Position numbers and translations under genes: made by a program
NCBI RefSeq assembly: GCF_002355855.1
Contig: NZ_AP017655.1
Location: forward strand, 1,736,001 to 1,800,000
DNA: 64,000 bases
Source: Sphingobium cloacae
Lineage (GTDB): Bacteria > Pseudomonadota > Alphaproteobacteria > Sphingomonadales > Sphingomonadaceae
Direction of reading: 5' to 3'
Shown here: positions 1-8,781 of the stretch, in pieces
Layout: each line of letters starts with the position of its first letter
Position numbering within the stretch: position 1 is the stretch's first letter
Notes under the pieces: model-generated
Told to the model about the DNA's origin: nothing
Seen by the model: the letters and a program-made list of their open reading frames with translations, nothing else
The model's database searches: none

Positions 1-232
1 GAAAGGCGATCCCTGCCAGGAAGGCGCCCACCGCGCCGATCCCGGTCCAGATCGTATAGGCCGTGCCCAGCGGCAGGCTCTTCATCGACAGCGACAACAG
101 CGCAAAGCTGCCCAGCATCGCGACAAAGGTTACGATGGTCGGCGCCAGACGCGAAAAGCCGTGTGACTGCTTCATGGAAAAAGCCCAGACGATTTCCAGC
201 AGACCGGCAGCCATCAGATAAATCCAGGCCAT
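1..232 (-). CDS. sugE: SMR-family transporter, SugE/Gdx type (C-terminus beyond window)
   Basis: Small multidrug resistance family inner-membrane exporter of the SugE/Gdx branch, known to export guanidinium and some quaternary ammonium compounds. The first 77 residues are visible. They begin [16 protein letters not shown], with the family glutamate at about position 13 in TM1, then KQSHGFSRL, then the TM3 signature [17 protein letters not shown]. This [16 protein letters not shown] pattern is the SugE/Gdx form. A good ribosome site (AGGAGG) precedes the ATG at 232. About 28 C-terminal residues lie left of the window. The substrate is inferred from the family. Confidence 0.85.
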   Translation of the reverse strand, partial: MAWIYLMAAGLLEIVWAFSMKQSHGFSRLAPTIVTFVAMLGSFALLSLSMKSLPLGTAYTIWTGIGAVGAFLAGIAF

Positions 233-257
233 GACGGCCCTCCTTTCGCAAAGAGAG

Positions 258-293
258 CCGGGCCGTCCCGGACTTGGACCCGCGTCAGGCGGG
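258..293 (-). promoter_or_regulatory. Paired hairpins before the SMR gene; possible guanidine-II (mini-ykkC) riboswitch
   Basis: Read on the minus strand, positions 271-258 form CCGGG-ACGG-CCCGG, a perfect 5-bp stem with an ACGG loop, just upstream of the AGGAGG ribosome site. A second 5-bp stem (CCCGC/GCGGG, 293-279) precedes it, with loop CTGAC. Guanidine-II riboswitches consist of two small hairpins with ACGR loops before sugE/gdx genes. Only the downstream loop fits here. A degenerate intergenic palindrome is the competing explanation. Confidence 0.3.
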
Positions 294-349
294 GGAGGAC
301 GTGGCCTCGCTTGCCACCCAGATAGGCCCGGCGCTCCGGAACGGCAAGG

Positions 350-1213
350 TCAGGGTCGGGCGGCGGGCGGCAGGGTCGGCACGACCGTCACCGGAGGCGT
401 CGCGGCCGGGGATGCCGGGACAGGCTGCGGCACGGTTGGCAGGCTTGGCACGGCACGCTGCACCGGCACCTCGCCGGGCGGCACCGGCGGCGGCGGGAGC
501 GGCGTGGGCGACACCACCACCGTCACGCTCGCGCCGAAACGCGCCTGCCATTCCGCCAGCCGGCGGAGGTAATCGGCATAGGCCTCGTAGAAATCCTGAA
601 ACGGCTTTTCCAGCGCCGCCAATGCCTCGGGCGCATAGCCCAGCAGGGAAGCGGACGGCATGGACAGCATCTTCGCCCCGACCTCTATCGCCGCCTTGCA
701 GAAAGTCGGCTGCACTGGCGGCAGGGAGAAGAAATTATAGACGACCGTGTTGAGCTGCTCGCGCCGGGCAATGCCGGTGGCGCCATATTCGAACTTGTAA
801 TTGCGGTCGACGGCGGCGTTCGCCTCTCCCAGCACCGCCTTGTGGACGTGAAGCATCCGATTATATTGCGCGCGCGCCAGATCGCCCGGACCATGGCAGG
901 AAAGCGCCGCGACGTTGAGCGCCATGCGAACATGCCAGAGCGCGGTATTGGACGTGACGCCGCGATTGGGGGTCAACCGTTTGCCGTCCGGGCCGACATC
1001 GGGAATGCTCATATTCTCCACCGCGCCCATGGGGGGCACGGGCCGGATCGTCTCGATCACCGGAGGCGGCGCGACCGCCGGTTTCTTCGGTGTGGAACAG
1101 CCTGCGATCAGCGTCAGCGCCGTGATGGACGCCACCGTGCAGAAGCGACGAAATACGGTACGCGGCGGCACCCAAATCCCCTTTATGATCTTTATCCAGC
1201 CACAGAAACTCAT
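350..1213 (-). CDS. Proline-rich lipoprotein of unknown function
   Basis: About 287 residues. A hydrophobic stretch (SITALTLIAGC) ends in a lipobox, so the mature protein probably begins at Cys39 and is lipid-anchored. The long 38-residue leader suggests that the true start may be a later codon. The middle (about 60-230) is mixed alpha-helical with aromatic residues and matches no family I can name. The last 50 residues are Pro/Val rich (PTPLPPPPVPPGEVP), as in periplasm-spanning or disordered tails. It stands alone between the SMR gene and a nitronate monooxygenase. Confidence 0.6.
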   Translation of the reverse strand: MSFCGWIKIIKGIWVPPRTVFRRFCTVASITALTLIAGCSTPKKPAVAPPPVIETIRPVPPMGAVENMSIPDVGPDGKRLTPNRGVTSNTALWHVRMALNVAALSCHGPGDLARAQYNRMLHVHKAVLGEANAAVDRNYKFEYGATGIARREQLNTVVYNFFSLPPVQPTFCKAAIEVGAKMLSMPSASLLGYAPEALAALEKPFQDFYEAYADYLRRLAEWQARFGASVTVVVSPTPLPPPPVPPGEVPVQRAVPSLPTVPQPVPASPAATPPVTVVPTLPPAARP

Positions 1214-1426
1214 GCCAAAAGCCAGGGTTCCTGACGACCGGCACGGACTCGCCTCATCCAGAAAGGGATTCGGTTCGTCGGGTTTCGGTGCGGCAGCGGC
1301 GATGGGCGCGATATTCAGTTGTCGCGGCAGCGGGTTTCGGCCAGTTGCCGAAGGTCCTCTGCGCGGGGGTTATGGCTATGCCGACGGACTGACAAACACC
1401 CAAAACCACTTTCCCGAAAGCCGGCC

Positions 1427-2452
1427 TCAAGCCGCCCGCCGCTCCAGCGCCGATGCGGCCTCGTCCATCAATTGCGCGATGATGGCGGCCACGGGTTCCT
1501 CTTTCGTCACCATGCCGACCGACTGCCCTGCCATCAGCGATCCGCCCTCGACATCGCCGTCGATCACGGCGCGGCGGAGGGCGCCCGCCCAATAATGTTC
1601 GATCTGCAACTGCGCTTCACCCATGTCGACCGCGCCGCTGTCCAGCAGATTGGCGACTTCCCGCTGCTTGGCGGTAAAGGCCTCCGTGCCCGCATTCTTG
1701 AGCGCGCGGACCGGGATCACCGGCAGGCGCGGGTCGATCTGGACGCTCGCGATGGCGTCGCGGGCGGACGCGCGGAAGAACGCTTTCTTGAATGCGGGGT
1801 GGGCGATACTCTCCGTCGCGCAGGCGAAGCGGGTGCCAAGCTGCACGCCCGACGCGCCCATCTCCAGATAGGCGGCGATCGCCTCGCCGCGGCCGATGCC
1901 TCCGGCGACGAACACCGGCACCAGGCTTGCCATTTCCGGCAGGATTTCCTGCGCCAGCACGCTGGTCGCGACCGGGCCGATATGGCCGCCCGCCTCCATG
2001 CCCTCGACTACCAGCGCATCGACGCCCGAACGGACCAGCTTCTTCGCCAGCGCCAGCGCCGGAGCGAAGCAGAGCAGCTTCGCGCCCTTCGCCTTGATCG
2101 CCTCGATGCTGCCCTTGGGCGGCAGCCCCCCCGCCAGCACCACATGGCCGACATCATGTTTCGAGCAGACCTCGATCAGTTCGAAAAGCTGCGGGTGCAT
2201 GGTGATGAGGTTCACGCCGAAGGGCTTCTCCGTCAGCGCCTTCGTCGCCGCAATCTCCTTGTCGAGCAGGTCGGGCGTCATCGCCCCGCAGGCGATCACG
2301 CCGAAACCGCCCGCATTGGAGATGGCCGACACCAGATGGCGTTCCGACACCCAACTCATCGCCCCGCACAGGATCGCGGTCTCGCAGCCCAGAAATTCGG
2401 TGCCGCGAGCCATCAGGGAAGCGAGTTTGGCGTTGGTCATCATTCCATCCAT
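1427..2452 (-). CDS. Nitronate monooxygenase (NPD family)
   Basis: FMN-dependent TIM-barrel enzyme of the nitronate monooxygenase / 2-nitropropane dioxygenase family, oxidising alkyl nitronates such as propionate 3-nitronate. It has 341 residues, normal for the class. Visible signatures are the N-terminal LCGAMSWVSERHLVSAISNAGGFGVIA barrel start, the central VEGMEAGGHIGP segment, and the phosphate-binding VAGGIGRGEAIAAYLEMGASGVQLGTRF stretch. Some relatives are enoyl reductases or of unknown substrate, so the exact reaction is inferred. It is transcribed alone, downstream of lysC on the same strand with a gap of about 100 bp. Confidence 0.85.
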   Translation of the reverse strand: MDGMMTNAKLASLMARGTEFLGCETAILCGAMSWVSERHLVSAISNAGGFGVIACGAMTPDLLDKEIAATKALTEKPFGVNLITMHPQLFELIEVCSKHDVGHVVLAGGLPPKGSIEAIKAKGAKLLCFAPALALAKKLVRSGVDALVVEGMEAGGHIGPVATSVLAQEILPEMASLVPVFVAGGIGRGEAIAAYLEMGASGVQLGTRFACATESIAHPAFKKAFFRASARDAIASVQIDPRLPVIPVRALKNAGTEAFTAKQREVANLLDSGAVDMGEAQLQIEHYWAGALRRAVIDGDVEGGSLMAGQSVGMVTKEEPVAAIIAQLMDEAASALERRAA

Positions 2453-2551
2453 CGAATCAAAAAGCCCCTCCCGAAGCTGGAAGGGGTCAGGGCAGCAGCG
2501 GCCCGAAGGCCGCCGCCCGCTTTTCTTCTGTGAAGCCGCGAAACCCCGCGG

Positions 2552-3817
2552 TCAAGCCGCCGGCGCATCCAGACCATAGGCCGTGTGCAGCACGCGCACC
2601 GCCAGTTCCGTCTCGTCCTCGTCGATCAGGACCGAAACCTTGATCTCGCTGGTCGAGATGGCGAGGATATTGATGCCGCGGTCGGCCAGCGCCTGGAACA
2701 TGGTGCTGGCGACGCCCGCATGGCTCTTCATGCCGACGCCCACGACGCTGATCTTCGCGACCTTCGTGTCGGGGATGATGCGGTTGAAGCCGATGGTTTC
2801 CTTCTGGCTCTCCAGCACGTCCAGCGCCCGCGCCAGATCGGCGCCCGGCACGGTGAAGGTCACGTCCGTCTCGCCCTTGTCGCGGCCGACATTCTGGATG
2901 ATCATGTCGACGTTGATCGCCGCGTCGGCCAGCGGCCCGAAGATATGCGCGACGGCGCCCGGACGGTCGGGCACGCGGGTGACGGTGATCTTCGCCTCAT
3001 TCTTGTCATGGGCGATGCCGGTGATGAGCTGACGTTCCATCTTGTTTTCCTTGAGCTTGGCCTCCAGTTCCTCGTCGCTCACGATCAGCGTGCCGGGGAG
3101 GTCGGTCTGGGTGGGATCATCGAAGGAGGAAAGCACCTGCACGACCACGCCTTCCTTCATGGCAAGGCCGACCGAGCGGGTCTGGAGCACCTTGGCCCCG
3201 ACCGAGGCCAGTTCCAGCATTTCCTCATAGGTGACGAGATCGAGCTTGCGTGCCCGCGCCACGATGCGGGGATCGGTCGTGTAGACGCCATCCACGTCGG
3301 TATAGATGTCGCAGCGGTCCGCCTTCACCGCCGCCGCCACCGCGACCGCCGACGTGTCCGACCCGCCGCGTCCCAATGTCGAGACGCGCCCATCCTCCAT
3401 CATGCCCTGGAAACCGGGGATCACCGCGACCGTGCCGGATTGCATCGACGCCAGCAGGTCGGCGGTATCGATCTCCCCGATGCGCGCCTTGGCATGGGCT
3501 TCGTTGGTGCGGATCGGAAGCTGCCAGCCGAGCCAGCTGCGCGCATCCACGCCCATGGCTTTCAGCGTCATGGCGAGCAAGCCGCTCGTCACCTGCTCCC
3601 CGCTGGCGACCACCACGTCATATTCCGCCGGATCATAGAGCGCGGAGGCTTCCTTGCAGAAGCCGACCAGCCGGTCCGTCTCGCCCGCCATGGCGGAAAC
3701 GACGACGGCGACCTCATTGCCCTGCTCGACCACATGCTTGACGCGCGCGGCCACGTTGCGAATCCGCTCCATCCCCGCCATGGAGGTGCCGCCGAATTTC
3801 ATCACGATGCGCGCCAT
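2552..3817 (-). CDS. lysC: Aspartate kinase with two ACT domains
   Basis: Catalyses ATP-dependent phosphorylation of aspartate, the first step towards lysine, threonine and methionine. It has 421 residues. The N-terminal kinase domain shows KFGGTS (7-12), the SGEQV segment (72-76), GRGGSDTSA (149-157) and TDVDGVYTTDPR (173-184). Two ACT domains follow, near 276-345 and 352-421, including GINILAISTSEIKVSVLID. This layout is the alphaproteobacterial alpha-type enzyme, in which ACT domains give feedback control by lysine/threonine. It is divergent from ubiG, with an 84-bp shared promoter region. Confidence 0.97.
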   Translation of the reverse strand: MARIVMKFGGTSMAGMERIRNVAARVKHVVEQGNEVAVVVSAMAGETDRLVGFCKEASALYDPAEYDVVVASGEQVTSGLLAMTLKAMGVDARSWLGWQLPIRTNEAHAKARIGEIDTADLLASMQSGTVAVIPGFQGMMEDGRVSTLGRGGSDTSAVAVAAAVKADRCDIYTDVDGVYTTDPRIVARARKLDLVTYEEMLELASVGAKVLQTRSVGLAMKEGVVVQVLSSFDDPTQTDLPGTLIVSDEELEAKLKENKMERQLITGIAHDKNEAKITVTRVPDRPGAVAHIFGPLADAAINVDMIIQNVGRDKGETDVTFTVPGADLARALDVLESQKETIGFNRIIPDTKVAKISVVGVGMKSHAGVASTMFQALADRGINILAISTSEIKVSVLIDEDETELAVRVLHTAYGLDAPAA

Positions 3818-3901
3818 TTGCTTGTCGAGCCTGCCTGCTGGTAAGAAAGAAAATGTCCCAAAAGGGCGGAAACGGCGCTCCTCTTAGCAGCGGATACGGA
3901 T

Positions 3902-4645
3902 ATGGCAAGCAACGCAAGCGCAACAACCGGCGGAACCATCGACCCGAAGGAGGCCGCGCATTTCGGCGCGATGGCGGCAGACTGGTGGAATCCGGACGGC
4001 AGCAGCGCCATGCTGCACAAGCTCAATCCTGTGCGGCTGCGCTATATCCGCCAGGCGATCGACCGGCACTGGCCGGGAAAGGGGCGCTCTTTTCAGCCGC
4101 TTGAAGGCAAGCGCGTCCTCGACGTGGGCTGCGGCGCCGGCCTGCTGGCCGAGCCGCTGGCGCGCATGGGCGCGGCGGTGACGGCGCTCGACGCGGCAGA
4201 GGAGAATATCGCGGCGGCCAGGGCCCACGCCGAACCGCAGGCGCTTGCCATCGACTATCGCGCGACTCCGGTGGAACAATTGGCGGAGGCCGGATTCGAT
4301 CTCGTCACCTCGATGGAGGTGATCGAGCATGTGGCCGATCCCGCCGCCTTCGTGGCCGCACTGGCGGGCAAGCTGGCGCAGGACGGGCTGATGATCCTCT
4401 CGACGCCCAACCGCACCCCCCTCTCCCGCCTCGCCATGATCACCATCGGCGAGAGCGTCGGCGGCATTCCCAAAGGGACGCATGACTGGAACCGCTTCCT
4501 GACGCCCGAGGAACTGACGGCATTGCTGAGCGATGCGGGGCTGGAGGTGATCGATTCAAGCGGCCTCAGCTTCGATCCGCGCAGGGGTTTCGCGCTGACG
4601 GCCAACAAGGCCATCAACTATCTGCTGACCGTGCGGCGGCGGTAA
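3902..4645 (+). CDS. ubiG: Ubiquinone biosynthesis O-methyltransferase UbiG
   Basis: SAM-dependent O-methyltransferase for both O-methylations of ubiquinone synthesis. It has 247 residues. SAM motif I is VLDVGCGAGLLAEPLARMG at about 72-90. The family-specific HFGAMAADWWNP lies at 20-31, with MEVIEHV and LSTPNRTPLSRL further on. The C-terminal GTHDWNRFLTPEEL insert is typical of UbiG membrane-association loops. Start chosen at the first ATG that gives the conserved family N-terminus; the ribosome site is weak. Confidence 0.96.
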   Translation: MASNASATTGGTIDPKEAAHFGAMAADWWNPDGSSAMLHKLNPVRLRYIRQAIDRHWPGKGRSFQPLEGKRVLDVGCGAGLLAEPLARMGAAVTALDAAEENIAAARAHAEPQALAIDYRATPVEQLAEAGFDLVTSMEVIEHVADPAAFVAALAGKLAQDGLMILSTPNRTPLSRLAMITIGESVGGIPKGTHDWNRFLTPEELTALLSDAGLEVIDSSGLSFDPRRGFALTANKAINYLLTVRRR

Positions 4646-4671
4646 AAACAGCCGCGAAGATATCCGCCCCC

Positions 4672-5487
4672 TTACATGCCCACCGCATCCGCTCGGGCGA
4701 TCAGTGCCCTGGCTTCCTCCACATGCATGGATTCGACCATGCGCCCCTCGAAGCGCTCCGCGCCGCCCGTCGCCGCTTCGATCAGGCGGCGGGCATCGGC
4801 GACGGCCTGCGCATCGGGTCCGAAGACCTGATTGGCGACCGGCACCTGGCTGGGATGGATCAACGTCTTGCCGTCGAAGCCCAGCCTATGCCCGGCCATG
4901 CATTCCGCCTCGAACCCCGCTTCGTCGTCCAGCCGGTTGAACACGCCGTCGAACACAGCGATGCCGGCGGCACGCGCGGCCAAGATCACCGCCTGCAACG
5001 ACAGGGTCAGCCCCTCGCGGTCCGCCGAAGCGGGGATGCCGATGTCCTGCCGCAAGTCGTTGGTGCCCATGAACAGCGCTGCCGTCCCCTCGCCCGCCGC
5101 GATCTGGGGCACGGCCAGTACGCCCCTGGCGCTTTCGATCATCGCGATGACGGGCTTTTGCGTGACGCTGAACACGTCCTTGACCTGTTTGGTGCTTTCG
5201 ACCTTGGGCAGCACGACATAATCGGCGGCCGACTGCTTGGCGGCGATCATTTCGGCGCCGTGCCACGGCGTGCCTTCCACATTGATCCGCAATGCGGTCA
5301 GCCGACGCCCGAACCCTTCCGCCAGGGCTTCCAGAGCGCCAGCGCGGGCTTCTTCCTTCCTGTCGTCCGGCACGGCGTCCTCCAGGTCGAGGATCACCAG
5401 ATCGCAGGGCAGAGTGCGGACCTTGGCGATGGCGCGAGCGTTGGAAGCGGGCAGGAACAGCAGCGAACGGGCATGACGAAGCAGCAT
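4672..5487 (-). CDS. HpcH/HpaI-CitE-like acyl-CoA lyase
   Basis: TIM-barrel Mg-dependent lyase of the CitE/HpcH superfamily, which cleaves or forms C-C bonds in acyl-CoA esters such as citramalyl-, malyl- or citryl-CoA. It has 271 residues. Landmarks are RSLLFLPASN, LDLEDAVP (33-40), VLPKVES (92-98), the metal-ligand segment MIESARG (116-122) and GTNDL (141-145), then GKTLIHPSQV near the C-terminus. No citrate lyase alpha/gamma subunits are adjacent, so it is a stand-alone lyase and not classic citrate lyase. Its substrate cannot be told from the sequence. It converges on ubiG. Confidence 0.85.
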   Translation of the reverse strand: MLLRHARSLLFLPASNARAIAKVRTLPCDLVILDLEDAVPDDRKEEARAGALEALAEGFGRRLTALRINVEGTPWHGAEMIAAKQSAADYVVLPKVESTKQVKDVFSVTQKPVIAMIESARGVLAVPQIAAGEGTAALFMGTNDLRQDIGIPASADREGLTLSLQAVILAARAAGIAVFDGVFNRLDDEAGFEAECMAGHRLGFDGKTLIHPSQVPVANQVFGPDAQAVADARRLIEAATGGAERFEGRMVESMHVEEARALIARADAVGM

Positions 5488-5601
5488 GACGGCAATCGAC
5501 TCCTTGGAAGAACGGTTCTGGCATCGGGTTTAGCCGGATTGGCTTCCCCCGTTAATCTTTTCGCGCCATAGTCAGGTCCTGTCCATTTCGGGGGAGGACC
5601 C

Positions 5602-6570
5602 ATGGTGACGACATTCGCGCTGACGGTGACCTTGCTGGTGCTGTTCTATCTGGCCGCCAGCATCAAGGTGGTGCGGCAGGGTTATCAATATACGATCGAG
5701 CGCTTCGGCCGCTTCACCGAGGTCGCCCGCCCCGGCCTCAATTTCTACCCCGCTTTCTTCTACGCGGTCGGCCGCAAGATCAACATGATGGAGCAGGTCG
5801 TCGACATTCCGGGGCAGGAGATCATCACCAAGGACAACGCGATGGTGTCGGTCGACGGCGTGGTGTTCTTCCAGGTGCTGGACGCGGCCAAGGCCGCTTA
5901 TGAGGTGTCCGAACTCTATGTCGCGATCATGCAGCTTGCGACCACCAACCTGCGTACTGTCATGGGATCGATGGACCTGGACGAAACCCTGTCCAAGCGC
6001 GACGAGATCAATGCGCGGCTGCTGTCCGTGGTCGATCATGCGACCAATGCCTGGGGGATCAAGATCACCCGCGTGGAACTGAAGGACATCCGACCGCCCG
6101 CCGACATCGTCAACGCCATGGGCCGCCAGATGAAGGCCGAGCGCGAGAAGCGCGCCCTGATCCTTGAATCGGAAGGGTTGCGCGCTTCCGAAATCCTGCG
6201 GGCCGAGGGACAGAAGCAGAGCCAGATCCTGGAAGCGGAGGGCCGCCGGGAGGCCGCTTTCCGCGACGCCGAAGCCCGCGAGCGCGAGGCGGAGGCGGAA
6301 GCCAAGGCGACGCAGATGGTGTCCGAAGCCATCGCGTCCGGCAACGCGCAGGCGATCAACTATTTCATCGCCCAGAAATATGTGGAAGCCGTCGGCCAGT
6401 TCGCGACGTCACCCAACGCCAAGACGATCCTGTTCCCGGTGGAGGCGACCCAGTTGATCGGGACCTTGGGCGGCATCGGCGAGCTGGCGCGCGATGCGCT
6501 GGGCGGAGACAGGGCCTCGCCGCCTTCCCCGCCTCCCCCCGCCGCGCCGCGCCGCGGGCCGTTCGGATAA
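5602..6570 (+). CDS. qmcA: SPFH/band-7 membrane protein (QmcA-like)
   Basis: Stomatin/prohibitin-type protein of 322 residues. One N-terminal membrane helix (about 4-22) is followed by the SPFH domain (VVRQGYQYTIERFGRFTEVARPGLNF), then a long Glu/Ala/Arg coiled coil (about 180-245) and the oligomerisation tail ending in a Pro-rich segment. Such proteins form large detergent-resistant membrane rings. Followed 12 bp later by an NfeD-family gene, the usual two-gene operon. The GGGGAGGA ribosome site lies just before ATG 5602. Confidence 0.93.
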   Translation: MVTTFALTVTLLVLFYLAASIKVVRQGYQYTIERFGRFTEVARPGLNFYPAFFYAVGRKINMMEQVVDIPGQEIITKDNAMVSVDGVVFFQVLDAAKAAYEVSELYVAIMQLATTNLRTVMGSMDLDETLSKRDEINARLLSVVDHATNAWGIKITRVELKDIRPPADIVNAMGRQMKAEREKRALILESEGLRASEILRAEGQKQSQILEAEGRREAAFRDAEAREREAEAEAKATQMVSEAIASGNAQAINYFIAQKYVEAVGQFATSPNAKTILFPVEATQLIGTLGGIGELARDALGGDRASPPSPPPPAAPRRGPFG

Positions 6571-6582
6571 GGGAGCGGACCG

Positions 6583-7026
6583 ATGGACATGCTGGCCATG
6601 CTGGAGGATCATTGGTGGTGGCTGATCTTCGCTGCGCTGCTGGGCATAGGCGAGGTTCTGTTGCCCGGCGTATTCCTGATCTGGATCGCGATCGCGGCGG
6701 CGGTCACGGGACTGGCGGCGCTGGCGCTGCCGATCGGCCTGCCCTTGCAATTCCTGATCTTCGCCCTGCTCTGCCTGATCGCCGTATGGGGCGGGCGAAA
6801 ATGGTATGCGGCCAATCCGGTGTCGTCGGAAGACCCGCTGCTGAACGACCGCACCGCCCGTCTGATCGGGGAAGTGGTGACCGTGGTCGAGGCCATCGAC
6901 AATGGACGCGGGCGCGTGAAGGTGGGAGACGGCGCATGGTCCTGCCACGGCCCCGACGCCCCGGTCGGGACGCGGGTGCGGATCGTCGGCGCGGAGGCTT
7001 CGGTGCTGCGGGTGGAGCCGGTCTGA
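6583..7026 (+). CDS. NfeD-family membrane protein
   Basis: 147 residues, short (truncated-type) NfeD, the partner of SPFH proteins. Two or three membrane helices fill residues about 12-75, followed by a C-terminal OB-fold beta domain (LIGEVVTVVEAIDNGRGRVKVGDGAW) thought to bind the SPFH partner. It lies 12 bp behind the SPFH gene and is presumably co-translated. The serine protease domain of long NfeD proteins is absent, as is normal for this class. Its role in membrane organisation is inferred from family and pairing. Confidence 0.9.
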   Translation: MDMLAMLEDHWWWLIFAALLGIGEVLLPGVFLIWIAIAAAVTGLAALALPIGLPLQFLIFALLCLIAVWGGRKWYAANPVSSEDPLLNDRTARLIGEVVTVVEAIDNGRGRVKVGDGAWSCHGPDAPVGTRVRIVGAEASVLRVEPV

Positions 7027-7051
7027 TCCTTCGCGGGATCGTCGAGCCCGC

Positions 7052-7255
7052 TCAGCCGTCGATCAGGTCCAGATAGGCGACCACATCATTGTCGGTGGCA
7101 AGGAACAGGCCGTCCTGCACATCGGCCGGCTGCGCCCCGGCGATACGAAGGGCTTCGTCAAGCGGGCCGTAGAACAGAGTCGTGGCCGCCCCGCCCTCCT
7201 GCGCGTCGCTCAGATGATAGAGGCGGACGGTGGCGGTATCATAGGTCGTTCGCAT
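7052..7255 (-). CDS. Small acidic hypothetical protein
   Basis: 67 residues from ATG 7255 (MRTTYDTATVRLYHL). An upstream in-frame start adds 12 residues of low-quality sequence, so I prefer the internal ATG. The sequence is compact and acidic, with alternating strand/helix character (ATTLFYGPLDEALRIA, LFLATDNDVVAYLDLIDG). No signal peptide, membrane helix or recognised domain. Same strand as the beta-helix gene upstream, 40 bp apart, so possibly co-transcribed. Function unknown. Confidence 0.6.
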   Translation of the reverse strand: MRTTYDTATVRLYHLSDAQEGGAATTLFYGPLDEALRIAGAQPADVQDGLFLATDNDVVAYLDLIDG

Positions 7256-7295
7256 GGGAGCGATTATCCGCCCGCAACGGTCCGCTGGCAAGCGG

Positions 7296-8234
7296 TCAGC
7301 GGCGGTCGGACTGCTTGATACCGCTCGCCAGCTTGTTGGCGCCGATCTTCACCGCATCGTCGGTGAAATTGGCAACGAAGCTGCTGTTGCGTTGAAGGCC
7401 CGGCACGAAGGAGGCGCTGTTGTTCGCGATGGAGAGGCCCGAACTGTCATGCTCGCGGCCTTCGGGCGCGACGGTGATGAAGGCGCTGTAATTGTCCTTG
7501 TCCTTGCCCTGCACCATTTCATTGCCGCTGATCGTGCCGCTCGCGCCGTTGGAGAGGTCGATCATATAGTTGGTGAGGTGTCCCGCGCTATCGTCGAAGC
7601 TGTTGTTGGTGATCGTGACGCGCGGCGTGCGGGTCTTGAGATAATGGCCGCCATCGCCCTGGTCGAACCGGGAGCGGGTGACCGTCAGGCTGCCATAGCG
7701 GCCGATATAGACCCCATGCGCGCAGTCCAGATCCCGGTCGCAGCGACCCAGATGGCGGAATGTCGACTTGTCGATGGTGACGCTGTTGCCCGGCCCGTCG
7801 CCGGACAGGATGCCCTGCTCGCTATTGCGGAACAGGCTGTTGGTGACGGTGAGATTGCCGTTTTCCAGCCGGATGCCCGAGCCATTGCCGTCCGGCACGC
7901 GCAGATTCTGGAAGACGATGCCGTCCACCTTGCTCGCGCTGCCGCGCAGGACGAGTGCCGCCTTGCCCTCGCAGGTCACGCCGTCGAGGATGACCGTGCC
8001 GGGCGTCGCGGCGGTGAAGGTGACGTCGCCGCCTTCCTGCACCGCACACTGGCGATAGGTGCCGGGCGCGATCACCACGGTGCCCTTGGCATTGCCGATC
8101 GCATTCACGGCCTGCGCGAGCGAACTGAATGTCTGGCCGGTTTCCGCGACGGTGAAGGGTGCGGGCGAAACTTGCGCCAGGGCAGTCGCGGCAACGGCGG
8201 CCGAGACGAGGACGGTGGTGGAAAGGATACGCAT
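7296..8234 (-). CDS. Secreted right-handed beta-helix protein
   Basis: 312 residues. The signal peptide (MRILSTTVLVSAAVAATALA) ends near residue 20. The rest shows the repeating short-strand pattern of a parallel beta-helix, with Asn/Gly turns: VDGIVFQNLRV, GIRLENGNLTVTNSLFRNSEQGIL, DKSTFRHLG, LTVTRSRFDQG, VTITNNSFDDS. This is the pectate-lyase/NosD-type fold with a poly-Asn ladder. No catalytic triad of a known polysaccharide lyase can be assigned, so it is a carbohydrate-binding or -modifying candidate only. Exported to the periplasm or outside. Confidence 0.8.
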   Translation of the reverse strand: MRILSTTVLVSAAVAATALAQVSPAPFTVAETGQTFSSLAQAVNAIGNAKGTVVIAPGTYRQCAVQEGGDVTFTAATPGTVILDGVTCEGKAALVLRGSASKVDGIVFQNLRVPDGNGSGIRLENGNLTVTNSLFRNSEQGILSGDGPGNSVTIDKSTFRHLGRCDRDLDCAHGVYIGRYGSLTVTRSRFDQGDGGHYLKTRTPRVTITNNSFDDSAGHLTNYMIDLSNGASGTISGNEMVQGKDKDNYSAFITVAPEGREHDSSGLSIANNSASFVPGLQRNSSFVANFTDDAVKIGANKLASGIKQSDRR

Positions 8235-8414
8235 GGCCGCAGAATAGGCGCTGGCGGGTAAGGGGCCAATGCAGGGACGTGGTTAACGGATTCCTGCCCC
8301 GTTATGGGACGATCACGCCAAAACGTCTTAACGGGCCGGAGGGAGGTCCCGTGCGGAACCCGATGGCCGCAAGGACGTTTCCCTTCCGAAACCATTGAAG
8401 GAAGGGAAAAATTC

Positions 8415-8765
8415 ATGGCTCGCCTCTTTTGGAGCGGCGTTGGCGCGTTATGGGCGGCGATGGCACTGCCGGTTTCCCCGGCGGTGGCGCAAGCCGATTT
8501 CACCGGCGCGGGGCAGACCACGGAACTGGATTGCGGCGGCGATTCGGCCTCCATCACCGGCGCCAGCAATCAGGTGCATATTTCGGGCAGTTGCCGCCTG
8601 CTCACCATCGAGGGCGCGGACAACCGCATCCATGTCTCCATGGCGAAGGGCGGCGTCATCCGCCTGACCGGGGCGAGCAACGAAATCCACTGGTCCACCC
8701 CGGACGGCAGCAGGCCCCGTATCCAGATCACCGGCGCGGACAACCGGATCAGCCAGATGAAGTGA
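8415..8765 (+). CDS. Secreted DUF3060-type protein
   Basis: 116 residues from ATG 8415, which has a GAAGGAAGGG ribosome site. A signal peptide (ends PAVAQA, about residue 26) precedes a short beta-solenoid in which the unit SITGASNQVHI / LTIEGADNRIHV / RLTGASNEIHW / QITGADNRI repeats four times. This is the DUF3060 pattern. A Cys pair (in ELDCGG and SGSCRL) may form a disulfide. Function unknown. It is divergent from the beta-helix gene; both encode repetitive exported beta-structures. Confidence 0.8.
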   Translation: MARLFWSGVGALWAAMALPVSPAVAQADFTGAGQTTELDCGGDSASITGASNQVHISGSCRLLTIEGADNRIHVSMAKGGVIRLTGASNEIHWSTPDGSRPRIQITGADNRISQMK

Positions 8766-8781
8766 ACGCAGGCTGCGGCTC

